Below are positions 46,840 to 54,865 of a stretch of 64,000 nucleotides of DNA, one piece after another. Location: the NCBI RefSeq assembly GCF_001720485.1, contig NZ_CP017114.1, positions 1,922,001-1,986,000 of the forward strand, written 5' to 3'. The stretch's first letter is position 1, and each line of letters starts with the position of its first letter. The notes beneath the pieces are model-generated. The model was not told where the DNA came from. It saw only the letters and a program-made list of their open reading frames with translations, and did no database searches. This DNA is from Cobetia marina. GTDB lineage: Bacteria; Pseudomonadota; Gammaproteobacteria; Pseudomonadales; Halomonadaceae. A program made the translations under genes and the position numbers.

Positions 46840-47547
46840 TCAGTGACTGAGCGTGTAGTCGATGGTGGTGACGACCCTGACCTGCTTGATATCGGGGGTA
46901 TAGCTGTCGAGGTCCGAGATCGAGAAGTAGCCCTGGCTTGCATGCTTGATATGCCCCACCTGACTGCCGGAATCCTCGGCGAACTGTTGCGCGGCACGCC
47001 GTGCATCCGCGGTGGCGGCCGCGATCATCTCCGGCTTGAGAGCGGCAAGCCTCGTGAACAGGAATTCGGTGCGGTAGGCATAGTCCGCCGACAGCAGAAT
47101 GCCGTCACGCACCAGCTCGCCGGTACGGGAAGCGCTCTGCTTGACGAGGTCCACCTCGGGCGAGCGCACCAGTACCGTGGCCTCGGCGCGGTAGCGCTCG
47201 TCAGGGCGCTGTGCGTTGTAGCTGTTGGCATGCAGGTCGGTTACCTGCGGTGACGTCACGCTGATCTGCTCGGACGGGAAGCCGCGAGCGGTGAGAAAGT
47301 CCCGAATCTTGCGTTCATCATCAGCCAGCGCCTCGTGCAGATCGGACAGGTGGTTGGCATTGACGCTGAAATGCAGTGGCCAGAGAGCCAGGTCTGCCTT
47401 GACGTCGCGCTCCGCCAGGCCCTTGACCGTCACCACCCGGTTGGACGCCTCCCAGACCTGTGCCGCTTCCTTGAGATAGCTGCCACTCCAGACCATCCCC
47501 ACGGCCAGCAGGCCGCCCAATACCAGTGAGCTTGCGAGAGTGCGCAT
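46840..47547 (-). CDS. SIMPL-domain (DUF541) protein
   Basis: A 235-residue protein with an N-terminal membrane anchor or signal (SSLVLGGLLAVGMVWSGSYL) and a SIMPL domain: RVVTVKGLAERDVKADLALWPLHF, DDERKIRDFLTARGF, ISVTSPQVTDL, then the long C-terminal part with ATADARRAAQQFAEDSGSQVGHI. SIMPL proteins are periplasmic or extracytoplasmic; the E. coli relative YggE is linked to reduced oxidative stress. Molecular function is unsettled. It is first of three minus-strand genes. Confidence 0.85.
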   Translation of the reverse strand: MRTLASSLVLGGLLAVGMVWSGSYLKEAAQVWEASNRVVTVKGLAERDVKADLALWPLHFSVNANHLSDLHEALADDERKIRDFLTARGFPSEQISVTSPQVTDLHANSYNAQRPDERYRAEATVLVRSPEVDLVKQSASRTGELVRDGILLSADYAYRTEFLFTRLAALKPEMIAAATADARRAAQQFAEDSGSQVGHIKHASQGYFSISDLDSYTPDIKQVRVVTTIDYTLSH

Positions 47548-47652
47548 GTCACATCTTCCTTGAGAGGTGAAAGGCCCGTTGCCGAGCCTGTCTGATCAAG
47601 CCCCGAGCCTGCCGATCAGCGCTGAGTGTGTCGATCCGCCATGGGCGCCGGA

Positions 47653-48066
47653 TCAGTCCTGAACCTTGCCGCGCATCGCCTTGATCTTGCCCTTGCGAGT
47701 CTTGCTGTCGACCCGCCGCCGTTTGGCGCCCTTGCTGGGGCGAGTGGCGCGGCGTGCCTTCTGTACCTTGACGGCATCGAGGATCAGCGCCTTGAGGCGT
47801 GCCAGAGCATCTTCCTTGTTGAGTTCAAGGGTACGGTGGCTCTGGGCCTTGATGATGATGATGCCGTCCTTGCTGATGCGTTGATCCGACAGCTGCATCA
47901 GGCGTTCCTTGTAGAACGAGGGCAGGGTGGAGCGTTGCACGTCAAACCGCAGGTGGACGGCTGACGCCACCTTGTTGACGTTCTGGCCGCCATTGCCCTG
48001 AGCACGAATCTGGGTGAGGTCGATTTCCCAATCCGCCAGTGTCACCGAACTGGAGATGGTCAACAT
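47653..48066 (-). CDS. arfB: Peptidyl-tRNA hydrolase ArfB (YaeJ)
   Basis: A 137-residue ribosome-rescue factor. The catalytic GGQ is in RAQGNGGQNVNKVASAVHLRFD (GGQ at 26-28), and the C-terminal basic tail that enters the mRNA channel (RRVDSKTRKGKIKAMRGKVQD) is complete. ArfB hydrolyses peptidyl-tRNA on ribosomes stalled at the end of broken messages. The start at 48066 gives the family length; the longer reading by ten residues is less likely. Confidence 0.94.
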   Translation of the reverse strand: MLTISSSVTLADWEIDLTQIRAQGNGGQNVNKVASAVHLRFDVQRSTLPSFYKERLMQLSDQRISKDGIIIIKAQSHRTLELNKEDALARLKALILDAVKVQKARRATRPSKGAKRRRVDSKTRKGKIKAMRGKVQD

Positions 48067-48506
48067 GGCATATCTCCTTGTCGTGGGGAGCCGCATCGAA
48101 TCTGTCGCGGCCGTGGGGTCATGTTACCGCAATCAACGTCGGGCTTCAGAATCACCCGAGTGTCGGCCGGTAGAGTCGGCCGACAGAGTCAGCCGAGAGG
48201 GGAATATCCTCGTCTGGCACAATCAGGTTGCGAAGATATCACGGCAGGCGACACTCACTCCGCCTTCTCGGGCATGTATCTGGTACGCTGTTGCGTAGTG
48301 AGGCAGGAGTCGCTGACCGCCGGGCGGCTGATAGCCGGCCTCTGCATCCACGTGAGTCTTTCTCGTGTCAAGCGATCTTCTCGAGCGTGCTTCCCAGTCC
48401 CCGCGACGTCAAGGCATCGGGTCGTGGCCTTCGAGACGTTCCTCCGTAGGGTCATGGACATGCGGGATGTCTGGCCTCAGTTCAACCTCTTGCGCAGCGT
48501 TCACTC
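48067..48506. other. Intergenic region between arfB and the LysR gene
   Basis: 440 bases without a supportable gene. It holds degenerate 13-15-bp units around GAGTCGGCCGACA at 48158-48198 (GAGTGTCGGCCGGTA, GAGTCGGCCGACA, GAGTCAGCCGAGA). Open frames through it have no family and no ribosome sites. It should contain the divergent promoters of both neighbours. Confidence 0.55.
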
Positions 48507-49427
48507 ATGGATATTCCGCATCAACGCCTCGTCTATTTTCAGGTCACCATTGAAGCGGGGTCGATCCGGCAGGCTGCCGCTCGACTGGATATCGCGCCGT
48601 CAGCGGTCAGTCGCCAGATCGGATTGCTGGAAGAGGCGATGGCCGCCACGCTCATCGAGCGAACCCGTGATGGCGTACAGCCGACACGAGTGGGCGAGAT
48701 GCTGCTGGACTACATTCAGCAGCGCGAACAGTTGGATCAAAGCTTCGGTGAGCGTCTGGATGCCTACCAGCGGCTGGAAACCGGCGAGATTCGCCTGATC
48801 ATCGGCGAAGGCTTCGTGGGCGATCTCGTCAACATCCCCCTGCGCGCCTTCCGGGCCCAGTACCCGGGGATCACCCTCAAGGTCAATACCGGCAGCATGC
48901 AGAGCATCATCGACCGTGTGGTCGAGGATGAGGCGGATATCGGCCTGATGTACCACGAACGCGTGCACCCTCAATTGCGCTTCTGGCATTCAAGCCCACA
49001 ACCGCTGGTGGCGATGATGTCCCCGGAGCATCCGCTGGCGGCGGTGAACCATGCGCTGACCCTGGAAGAGGTGGCAGCGCATCCCATGGCGTTGTGGGGC
49101 CCCACCCATGGAGTGCGTCAGCTGATGGATGACGGCTTTCGTGACGCGGGCGTACGTCCCCACATGGTGATGCAGACCAATTCCATGGAAGTGCTCAAGC
49201 AGGCTGCACGCTCGGAGCTGTGCATCACGCTGCTGCCGGCCTTCGCGGCTGCGCGCGAGCTGGAGGAGGGCGTATTGATCGCTCGTGATGTGGAATGCAG
49301 CGCCTTTCGCCAGGCACGCGCCCACATCATCACGCGGATCGGACGGCGCATGCCACGGGCCAGTCTGCAACTTCTGCGCCACCTGGAGCGCTGGATCACG
49401 GCCTTCAGTGGCCCCCGTCAGGAGTAG
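48507..49427 (+). CDS. LysR-family transcriptional regulator
   Basis: A 306-residue LTTR. The N-terminal helix-turn-helix is QRLVYFQVTIEAGSIRQAAARLDIAPSAVSRQIGLLEE, followed by the co-inducer domain beginning GEIRLIIGEGFVGDL and a C-terminal FRQARAHIITRIGRRM. It converges on a minus-strand cluster (dehydrogenase-like protein, amidohydrolase, DUF3100 transporter) and may regulate it, although LysR genes more often diverge from their targets. Inducer unknown. Confidence 0.87.
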   Translation: MDIPHQRLVYFQVTIEAGSIRQAAARLDIAPSAVSRQIGLLEEAMAATLIERTRDGVQPTRVGEMLLDYIQQREQLDQSFGERLDAYQRLETGEIRLIIGEGFVGDLVNIPLRAFRAQYPGITLKVNTGSMQSIIDRVVEDEADIGLMYHERVHPQLRFWHSSPQPLVAMMSPEHPLAAVNHALTLEEVAAHPMALWGPTHGVRQLMDDGFRDAGVRPHMVMQTNSMEVLKQAARSELCITLLPAFAAARELEEGVLIARDVECSAFRQARAHIITRIGRRMPRASLQLLRHLERWITAFSGPRQE

Positions 49428-49477
49428 GCCTGTCAGGGGGCGAAGACAAGACGCGTCAGCCCGCGATGGGGGTGGGC

Positions 49478-50557
49478 TCAGGCTTTCTCGGCAGGCGGCC
49501 GGGAGCCATCCGTCACCCTGCCCGGCGCCGAGGCATCGCGTCCTGATGAGCGAGGCGCCCCGGCGTCGGTCGGCGCGCTCGGGGCATCGGCGGCAGGTGA
49601 TGAGGTGTGTCGTAGTTGAGCGGGAATATCGCTGAGCCAGCGATCACACAGATGATGGATGTCATCCTCATCCGCCGGGCACAGTTCGGGGGGTTGCCAG
49701 CGATCGAAGACCGCCTTCATCAACCCGGAAGGCAGCTTGAGGGTGGTCACGTAGCTGCGCGCCAGGCGCAGGTCGCGGCGCAGGGCACCGGTGGAGATAC
49801 CGGAATCATAATCTCCCGGCAGCACCCAGCGCGGGAAATTCACCTCGCTGACGGCGCTGCGGCCGGCCCCCAGATTGATGGCATCGATGCAGGCGTGAGG
49901 CCGCACCCCGGCGCGATAGGCCATCGCGATCGCCTCTGCCGTGGTGATGAGATGGGCGGCGTGGAGATAGTCATTGGCCAGCACGGCCGCATGCCCACAG
50001 CCGGCATCCCCGACGTGCAGGTGGCGGGTAGCGATGGCCTCGAGCAGGGGCGTCATGCGTTGTACGGTGGCGTCATCACCGCCGACCAGCAGCGTGAGAT
50101 GGCCTTCGCTCTCATCGCGAGGGTCGCGACTGGAAGCCGCTTCCAGCCAGTGATGGCCAGCCAGCCGGGTCTGCACGGCCAGCTCACGGCTGATGTTTAC
50201 ATCGCCCCGGCAGAGATCGACGATGACACTGCCCGGCGGTGCCAGTCGCAGCAGGCCTTCCTTGCCGGTCAGTACCTTCTGCACCTGTTGGGAGGTTGCC
50301 AGCGCCAGCAGGTAGACCTCGCTGGTGAATCGCTCACGCGGCCGTGCATGCGTATCGAACCACCGCTCGGCCTCGCTCTGCTCATGAGGCGCGTGGCAGC
50401 GTTGCTCCACCGTGGCGGTCGCAGCGCCCGCCGTCTCGGCCGTCACCTGGTCCGTCAGCTTGTCTGCCACTTCGCCCGCCACCTCAAACCCTGCCCTTGA
50501 GAGCGCCGTACGGCTCCGTGCGCCAATGGCTTCCCTGCCGATCACGCTGATTTTCAT
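49478..50557 (-). CDS. 3-hydroxyisobutyrate/6-phosphogluconate dehydrogenase-like protein, active site altered
   Basis: A 359-residue protein with the HIBADH layout: N-terminal nucleotide domain, VIVDLCRGDVNISRELA, EAASSRDPRDESEGHLTLLVGGDD, then the helical domain HVGDAGCGHAAVLANDYLHAAHLITTAEA. Two normally essential features are changed. The GxGxxG loop is reduced to IGREAIGARSR, and the catalytic lysine of GxGxxxKxxxN is valine (GCGHAAVLANDY). A Pro/Ala/Ser-rich tail of about 40 residues is extra. It may be inactive or work by a different route. Start is supported by AAGGAG. It follows the amidohydrolase gene with a 119-bp gap. Confidence 0.75.
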   Translation of the reverse strand: MKISVIGREAIGARSRTALSRAGFEVAGEVADKLTDQVTAETAGAATATVEQRCHAPHEQSEAERWFDTHARPRERFTSEVYLLALATSQQVQKVLTGKEGLLRLAPPGSVIVDLCRGDVNISRELAVQTRLAGHHWLEAASSRDPRDESEGHLTLLVGGDDATVQRMTPLLEAIATRHLHVGDAGCGHAAVLANDYLHAAHLITTAEAIAMAYRAGVRPHACIDAINLGAGRSAVSEVNFPRWVLPGDYDSGISTGALRRDLRLARSYVTTLKLPSGLMKAVFDRWQPPELCPADEDDIHHLCDRWLSDIPAQLRHTSSPAADAPSAPTDAGAPRSSGRDASAPGRVTDGSRPPAEKA

Positions 50558-50676
50558 GTCGCTCCTTCCTCACCAGAGTCATGACACTGTGTAGATTGCG
50601 ATGGTCCTTGATCAAGTTCAACGCCGCGCCTGGCGACGTCATCCGCATCGCGCTTGCCGCCAAGGGCATGTGGCCA

Positions 50677-51837
50677 TCAATCGCGCGTCAGCAACTCGCG
50701 CACCAGTGACGTCCAATAGCTGACCCCGATGGGGGTGGCAGCGTCGTTGAAGTCGTAGTTGGGGTTGTGCAGTGAGGCGCTGTCCTCGCCGTTGCCCAGC
50801 CAGATATAGGCGCCGGGGCACTCCTGCAGCAGATAGGCGAAGTCTTCCGAGGCCATGGAGGGCGGCAGATCGCGATGGACCTTCTGGATGCCGGGCAGTT
50901 GCGCCAGGACATTGGCACAGCGTTCGGCGTGTCCCGGAGTATTGAGGGTCGCCGGGTAGCGTGGCTGATAGTCGAACTCGACCTTGAGGCCATGGAAGGT
51001 CGCCATGGCATCGACGGCATCATGGAAGCGCTGCTGCAGGTGCGCCCGCAGTGCCGGGTCGAAACAGCGCAGCGTGCCACGCAGCTCGACCACTTCCGGC
51101 ATCACGTTGAAGGCATCGCCGGCATGGAACTGGGTGATGCTGAGAATCGCGGTCTTGTGGGCCGGCGTCTCGCGGCTGATCAGCCCCTGAAGCTGGGTCA
51201 CCAGCTGGCAGGCCGCCAGGATGGTGTCCTTGCCCAGATGCGGCATGGCCGCATGACAGCCATGACCGCTCAAGGTCAGGGTGAAGACATCGAAGGCCGC
51301 CATCACCGCCTCGTCATGCACGGCGGCTTCGCCCAGCGCCAGTCCCGGCCAGTTGTGCAGGCCGTAGATGGCCTCCATCGGGAACTGCTCGAACAGGCCA
51401 TCCTCGACCATGCGGCGTCCGCCGCCTTCGTTTTCCTCGGCGGGCTGGAACACGAACACCACGCGCCCGGCGAAGTCCGGATCACGCGCCAGCATGCAGG
51501 CCGCGCCCAGCAGCATGGTGGTATGGCCATCGTGGCCACAGGCATGCATCTTGCCGGGTGTGTGCGAGCAATGTGAGACGGCGTTGGCCTCGGTGACATC
51601 CAGCGCGTCCATGTCGGCACGCAGACCGATGGTACGTCCCGGCCCCAGATTGCCATCCAGCACCGCCACCACGCCGGTCTCGGCAAGTCCGGTGGTGACC
51701 TCGAGACCCGCCGCACGCAGGATCTCGGCGACGCGCGCCGAGGTGCGGTGCTCCTCGAAGGCCGTCTCGGGATGCTGATGAAACTCATGACGCCAGCTGC
51801 GCAGCAGTGCCTCGTCGATGTTCTCGGGTAGTTGCAT
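50677..51837 (-). CDS. M20-family amidohydrolase (hippurate hydrolase type)
   Basis: A 386-residue M20D metallo-amidohydrolase. Metal and active-site blocks are RRHEFHQHPE-like WRHEFHQHPETAFEE, GLRADMDALDVTE, KMHACGHDGHTTMLLGAA, FQPAEENEGGGRRM, and MASEDFAYLLQ near the C-terminus. Such enzymes cleave N-acyl amino acids, hippurate or related amides; the natural substrate cannot be read. Length normal. AGGAA precedes the ATG at 51837. Lies between the DUF3100 transporter and the dehydrogenase-like gene, suggesting uptake followed by hydrolysis. Confidence 0.9.
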   Translation of the reverse strand: MQLPENIDEALLRSWRHEFHQHPETAFEEHRTSARVAEILRAAGLEVTTGLAETGVVAVLDGNLGPGRTIGLRADMDALDVTEANAVSHCSHTPGKMHACGHDGHTTMLLGAACMLARDPDFAGRVVFVFQPAEENEGGGRRMVEDGLFEQFPMEAIYGLHNWPGLALGEAAVHDEAVMAAFDVFTLTLSGHGCHAAMPHLGKDTILAACQLVTQLQGLISRETPAHKTAILSITQFHAGDAFNVMPEVVELRGTLRCFDPALRAHLQQRFHDAVDAMATFHGLKVEFDYQPRYPATLNTPGHAERCANVLAQLPGIQKVHRDLPPSMASEDFAYLLQECPGAYIWLGNGEDSASLHNPNYDFNDAATPIGVSYWTSLVRELLTRD

Positions 51838-51922
51838 GCTGAATTCCTGTGGAAACCGGCACCCTGGAGTGCCGGCTTGAATGTGTTGAGAGGGGGGGAA
51901 GCAACGTGCGAAGCCCGTGTGA

Positions 51923-53218
51923 TCAGAGCAGTGCCTGCGCCACGACCGCCGAGCCGATATAGGTGCCAGTGAAGACCAGCAGCGAGATGATCACCAGCTT
52001 CCAGCCTGCCTGGCGGAACATGCTGAACTCGCGCTTGCTCAGCGCCAGACCCGCGTAGCCGAGTACCGGCGTGACGATGGCAAGGAAGTTGACGAAGCTC
52101 AGCTGCTCGGTGATCCAGCCGCTGCCCGGGAACCATGGCAGCGTCATCAGGATACTGACCAGCGACACCCAGGCGATGGCCGGCAGATAGAAGGGCATCA
52201 GGCGAGCGACGCCAAGGCCGAGCATGGTCATCACGTAGAGGATCAGCATGCCGGGGGCGGCGTCGATCAGGCTGGCACCGTTGATGGTGTTGACCACCCA
52301 GCCGACCACACAGACCGCCGCGACCACCAGTGCCGTCTTGCCCAGCTGGTTCTCCGGGCGATCTTCAACCAGCGCCTCGGAGGCCAGCGTGGCTTCCTCG
52401 TCATTCATGGCGCCATTGTCGCCGGCTCGCTTGCGGCTGAAGAAGGTGAACAGACGCTCGGCGACCGGCAGGGCGATGAACAGGGACACGTAGAGGCCGG
52501 TGGCGTAGGTCAGCAGGTTGCTGGCGCCGGCAAAGGCCAACAGCTCTTCGCCCATCTCCGGCAGGGCACCGGCGATGGCGCCGGAACATGCCGCCACCAT
52601 GCTGCCGCTGCCGACACCACACGCCATGGCCAGCGCACGCGGGTCGAAGATGTCCAGCGAGGTCAGGTAGCCCGCCATCAGCGCGAACCACAGGGTGCCG
52701 AACATGGTACCCACGACATAGACGCCCATCACGCCGACACCTTCCGGCCCCTTGAGGCCATATTTGTCGGAGATGATCGCGATATTGGGTTCCCGCGCGA
52801 TGGAGTAGGTCGCGCCGATCGCCTCACGGCCCATCTTGAGCACCACGACCGCGATCGGCATCGCGATCAGCATGGTGCCCAGATTGCCCAGCTCCTGCAG
52901 GATCAGCGCCGGACCTGCCGAGATCAGTTGCTCGATGGCCGGGCCGATGGTGGAGCCGAAGCGGGCGATGAACGGCATGATCGACAGCAGGATGACCGGT
53001 CCTGCCGCCGCGCTGATCACCGGCGGGATGACGCGTTTCGTGCCGCTGAACAGGTGCGGATTGCACAGCACGGCCGCAATGAAGGCATAGAACAGGGGCA
53101 ACAGCAGCAGGGTGCCGGGGCCGAGGGGGAACTTGAGGATACCGATCAGTTCGGCGCCGAGAGATAGCACCACGACCAGCAGATGCAACCGCCAGTCCAG
53201 GAGTTGAGCGAGGGGCAT
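51923..53218 (-). CDS. DUF3100 family membrane transporter
   Basis: A 431-residue protein with about twelve membrane helices and few charged residues. The wording KFPLGPGTLLLLPLFYAFIAAVL near the start, REAIGATYSIAREPNIAIISDKYGL, and the ACGVGSGSMVAACSGAI repeat-like core fit the DUF3100 family, which is thought to transport a small solute. A central cytoplasmic loop is rich in Asp/Glu. It heads the cluster with the M20 amidohydrolase, a pairing that hints at an acylated amino acid or amide as substrate. GGAG lies eight bases before the ATG. A 15-bp repeat array begins 13 bases upstream. Confidence 0.8.
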   Translation of the reverse strand: MPLAQLLDWRLHLLVVVLSLGAELIGILKFPLGPGTLLLLPLFYAFIAAVLCNPHLFSGTKRVIPPVISAAAGPVILLSIMPFIARFGSTIGPAIEQLISAGPALILQELGNLGTMLIAMPIAVVVLKMGREAIGATYSIAREPNIAIISDKYGLKGPEGVGVMGVYVVGTMFGTLWFALMAGYLTSLDIFDPRALAMACGVGSGSMVAACSGAIAGALPEMGEELLAFAGASNLLTYATGLYVSLFIALPVAERLFTFFSRKRAGDNGAMNDEEATLASEALVEDRPENQLGKTALVVAAVCVVGWVVNTINGASLIDAAPGMLILYVMTMLGLGVARLMPFYLPAIAWVSLVSILMTLPWFPGSGWITEQLSFVNFLAIVTPVLGYAGLALSKREFSMFRQAGWKLVIISLLVFTGTYIGSAVVAQALL

Positions 53219-53230
53219 GTGGGACTCCGC

Positions 53231-53305
53231 TTGTTATTGTAGTGACTGCTTGTGTAGTAACTTCTTTTGTAAGAACTGCTTGAATAGCAACGACTTGTGA
53301 GGCGC
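53231..53305. repeat. 15-bp degenerate tandem repeat upstream of the DUF3100 gene
   Basis: Five 15-bp units starting at 53231: TTGTTATTGTAGTGA, CTGCTTGTGTAGTAA, CTTCTTTTGTAAGAA, CTGCTTGAATAGCAA and CGACTTGTGAGGCGC. The units are AT-rich compared with the surroundings and end 13 bases before the gene start, so they are part of its 5' leader. The rest of the 348-bp gap shows a terminator for the downstream cluster and no gene. Confidence 0.75.
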
Positions 53306-53513
53306 CTTCCTGTCCAGTGCGCGCTTGTGTCGTGACGACGTCTCAGACACGGGCACCGCCTCGGGGAGACCCCGAGCCTGTCGCCCTCTGGTGGAGCGAT
53401 CAGCGGGTTTCAGTATTGTCACGAGCGGCGCGCTAAAGAAACATGATAGGTGTACGAATAAATAGAGCATGCTGGCGGACGGCGATGGGCAGAGAAGGCT
53501 CTCCTCATACGAG

Positions 53514-53538
53514 GACACCCCGCACAGGGCGGGGTGTC
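53514..53538 (-). terminator. Terminator of the sugar locus
   Basis: A 10-bp stem, GACACCCCGC and its complement, with a five-base loop, 29 bases beyond the stop of the AGE gene. On the minus strand it closes the long carbohydrate cluster. Confidence 0.75.
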
Positions 53539-53566
53539 GGGTGGTGCAGTCGCAGTGCGACAGGGC

Positions 53567-54865
53567 TCAGTCGTCCGTGATCACGCGCAACAGCTCATGG
53601 CAGGCACCGAGGCTGTGATAGTCACACTTGGCGCCGGGCGAGCTCTTGAGGTCATCGAAACGCTGGTTGTCGGCATTCAGCAGGCGATACCAGGCGCCGT
53701 AGCGATGGTCGATGAAGTGCTGCCAGGCGTAGCCCCACAGGCGTTCATACCACTCGGCGTAGTGCGACTCGCCGGTGGCCTCGTTCAGCAGCGCTGCGGC
53801 CACCAGGCTCTCGGCCTGCACCCAGAAGTACTTCTCGTCGTCGCAGATGGTGCCATCCGGCGCGAAGCCGTAGTAGAGCCCACCACGTTCGCCGTCCCAG
53901 GCCAGATCCATCGCCGTATCGAACAGACGCTTCGCGGTCGGCAGCAGCCAGTCGTCATCGCGGTGACGCTTGAGCATCAGCAGCAGCTTGGCCCATTCGG
54001 TCAGGTGGCCCGGCTGGAAGCCCCAAGGACGATAGAGGTTCTTGGGGTCGTCGCGGTTGTAGTCCCAGTCGACGTTCCAGTCGCGATCGTAATGCTCCCA
54101 GATCAGGCCATCGGCCTTGGCGGCCTGACGCTGGCAGATGTTGCGGGCCAGGGTCATGGCCCGCTCCAGATAGCGTTCGTCATCCGTGGCTTCAAAGGCG
54201 GCCAGCATGGCTTCACAGGCGTGCATGTTGGCGTTCTGGCCACGGTAGTCGGATAGCGTCTGCCAATCGGCGCTGGCTTCATCGGCGTACAGACCGTGAT
54301 GCTCCGACCAGAAATGCTGCTCCATCAGGGCGTGGGTCTCGTCCAGCCAGCCGCGGGCCTCCTCGATACCGGCGCGCCAGGCCGTCGCGTAGGCCAGCAT
54401 CACGAACGCCAGTCCGTAGCACTGGTTGGTATGATCCGCCTCGCCTTGCTCGCTCAGCGACCACAGGTAACCACCGGTCTGCGGATCGAGATGCACCTCG
54501 CGCAGATAATCGATGCCATGACGAGTCGCGGCCAGACACGCCTGGTCACCGGTGCGCAGATATTCCATCGCGAAGTTGAAGATCATCCGCGTGCTGCTGA
54601 CCAGATGACGCGCTGCGGGTGCATACACGCTGCCGTCATCACGATACGCCTGGAAGTAGCCGCCGCGTTCCTGATCCACCGCGCGCGGCAGATAGAAGTC
54701 CATGATCGAGCGGATATGCGTGTCCAGAAAGCCGCGGCTGGCGAACGTTGCCGGCATGGGCGGTACCGCCTGGCGTGACAGCGGTGCCTTCTGCGGCGCC
54801 TGCGCCAGTGGAGAGGCTTGTTGAGGCTGTTGCTGAGAAGTTTGTGGAGAGGCGTGCTGAGTCAT
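53567..54865 (-). CDS. AGE-family sugar isomerase/epimerase (mannose isomerase-like)
   Basis: A 432-residue protein of the N-acylglucosamine 2-epimerase fold, an (alpha/alpha)6 barrel. Active-site landmarks are RHLVSSTRMIFNFAMEY, RPWGFQPGHLTEWAKLLL with the general-base His, DDEKYFWVQAESLVAAALL, and KCDYHSLGACHELLR with a second His. Relatives include mannose isomerase, YihS and cellobiose epimerase; the PGHLTEW form resembles mannose isomerase. The first 40 residues are Gln/Pro/Ser-rich and probably disordered. Start overlaps the stop of the GH63-type hydrolase gene (ATGA), so they are coupled: one releases a sugar, the other isomerises it. Confidence 0.88.
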   Translation of the reverse strand: MTQHASPQTSQQQPQQASPLAQAPQKAPLSRQAVPPMPATFASRGFLDTHIRSIMDFYLPRAVDQERGGYFQAYRDDGSVYAPAARHLVSSTRMIFNFAMEYLRTGDQACLAATRHGIDYLREVHLDPQTGGYLWSLSEQGEADHTNQCYGLAFVMLAYATAWRAGIEEARGWLDETHALMEQHFWSEHHGLYADEASADWQTLSDYRGQNANMHACEAMLAAFEATDDERYLERAMTLARNICQRQAAKADGLIWEHYDRDWNVDWDYNRDDPKNLYRPWGFQPGHLTEWAKLLLMLKRHRDDDWLLPTAKRLFDTAMDLAWDGERGGLYYGFAPDGTICDDEKYFWVQAESLVAAALLNEATGESHYAEWYERLWGYAWQHFIDHRYGAWYRLLNADNQRFDDLKSSPGAKCDYHSLGACHELLRVITDD

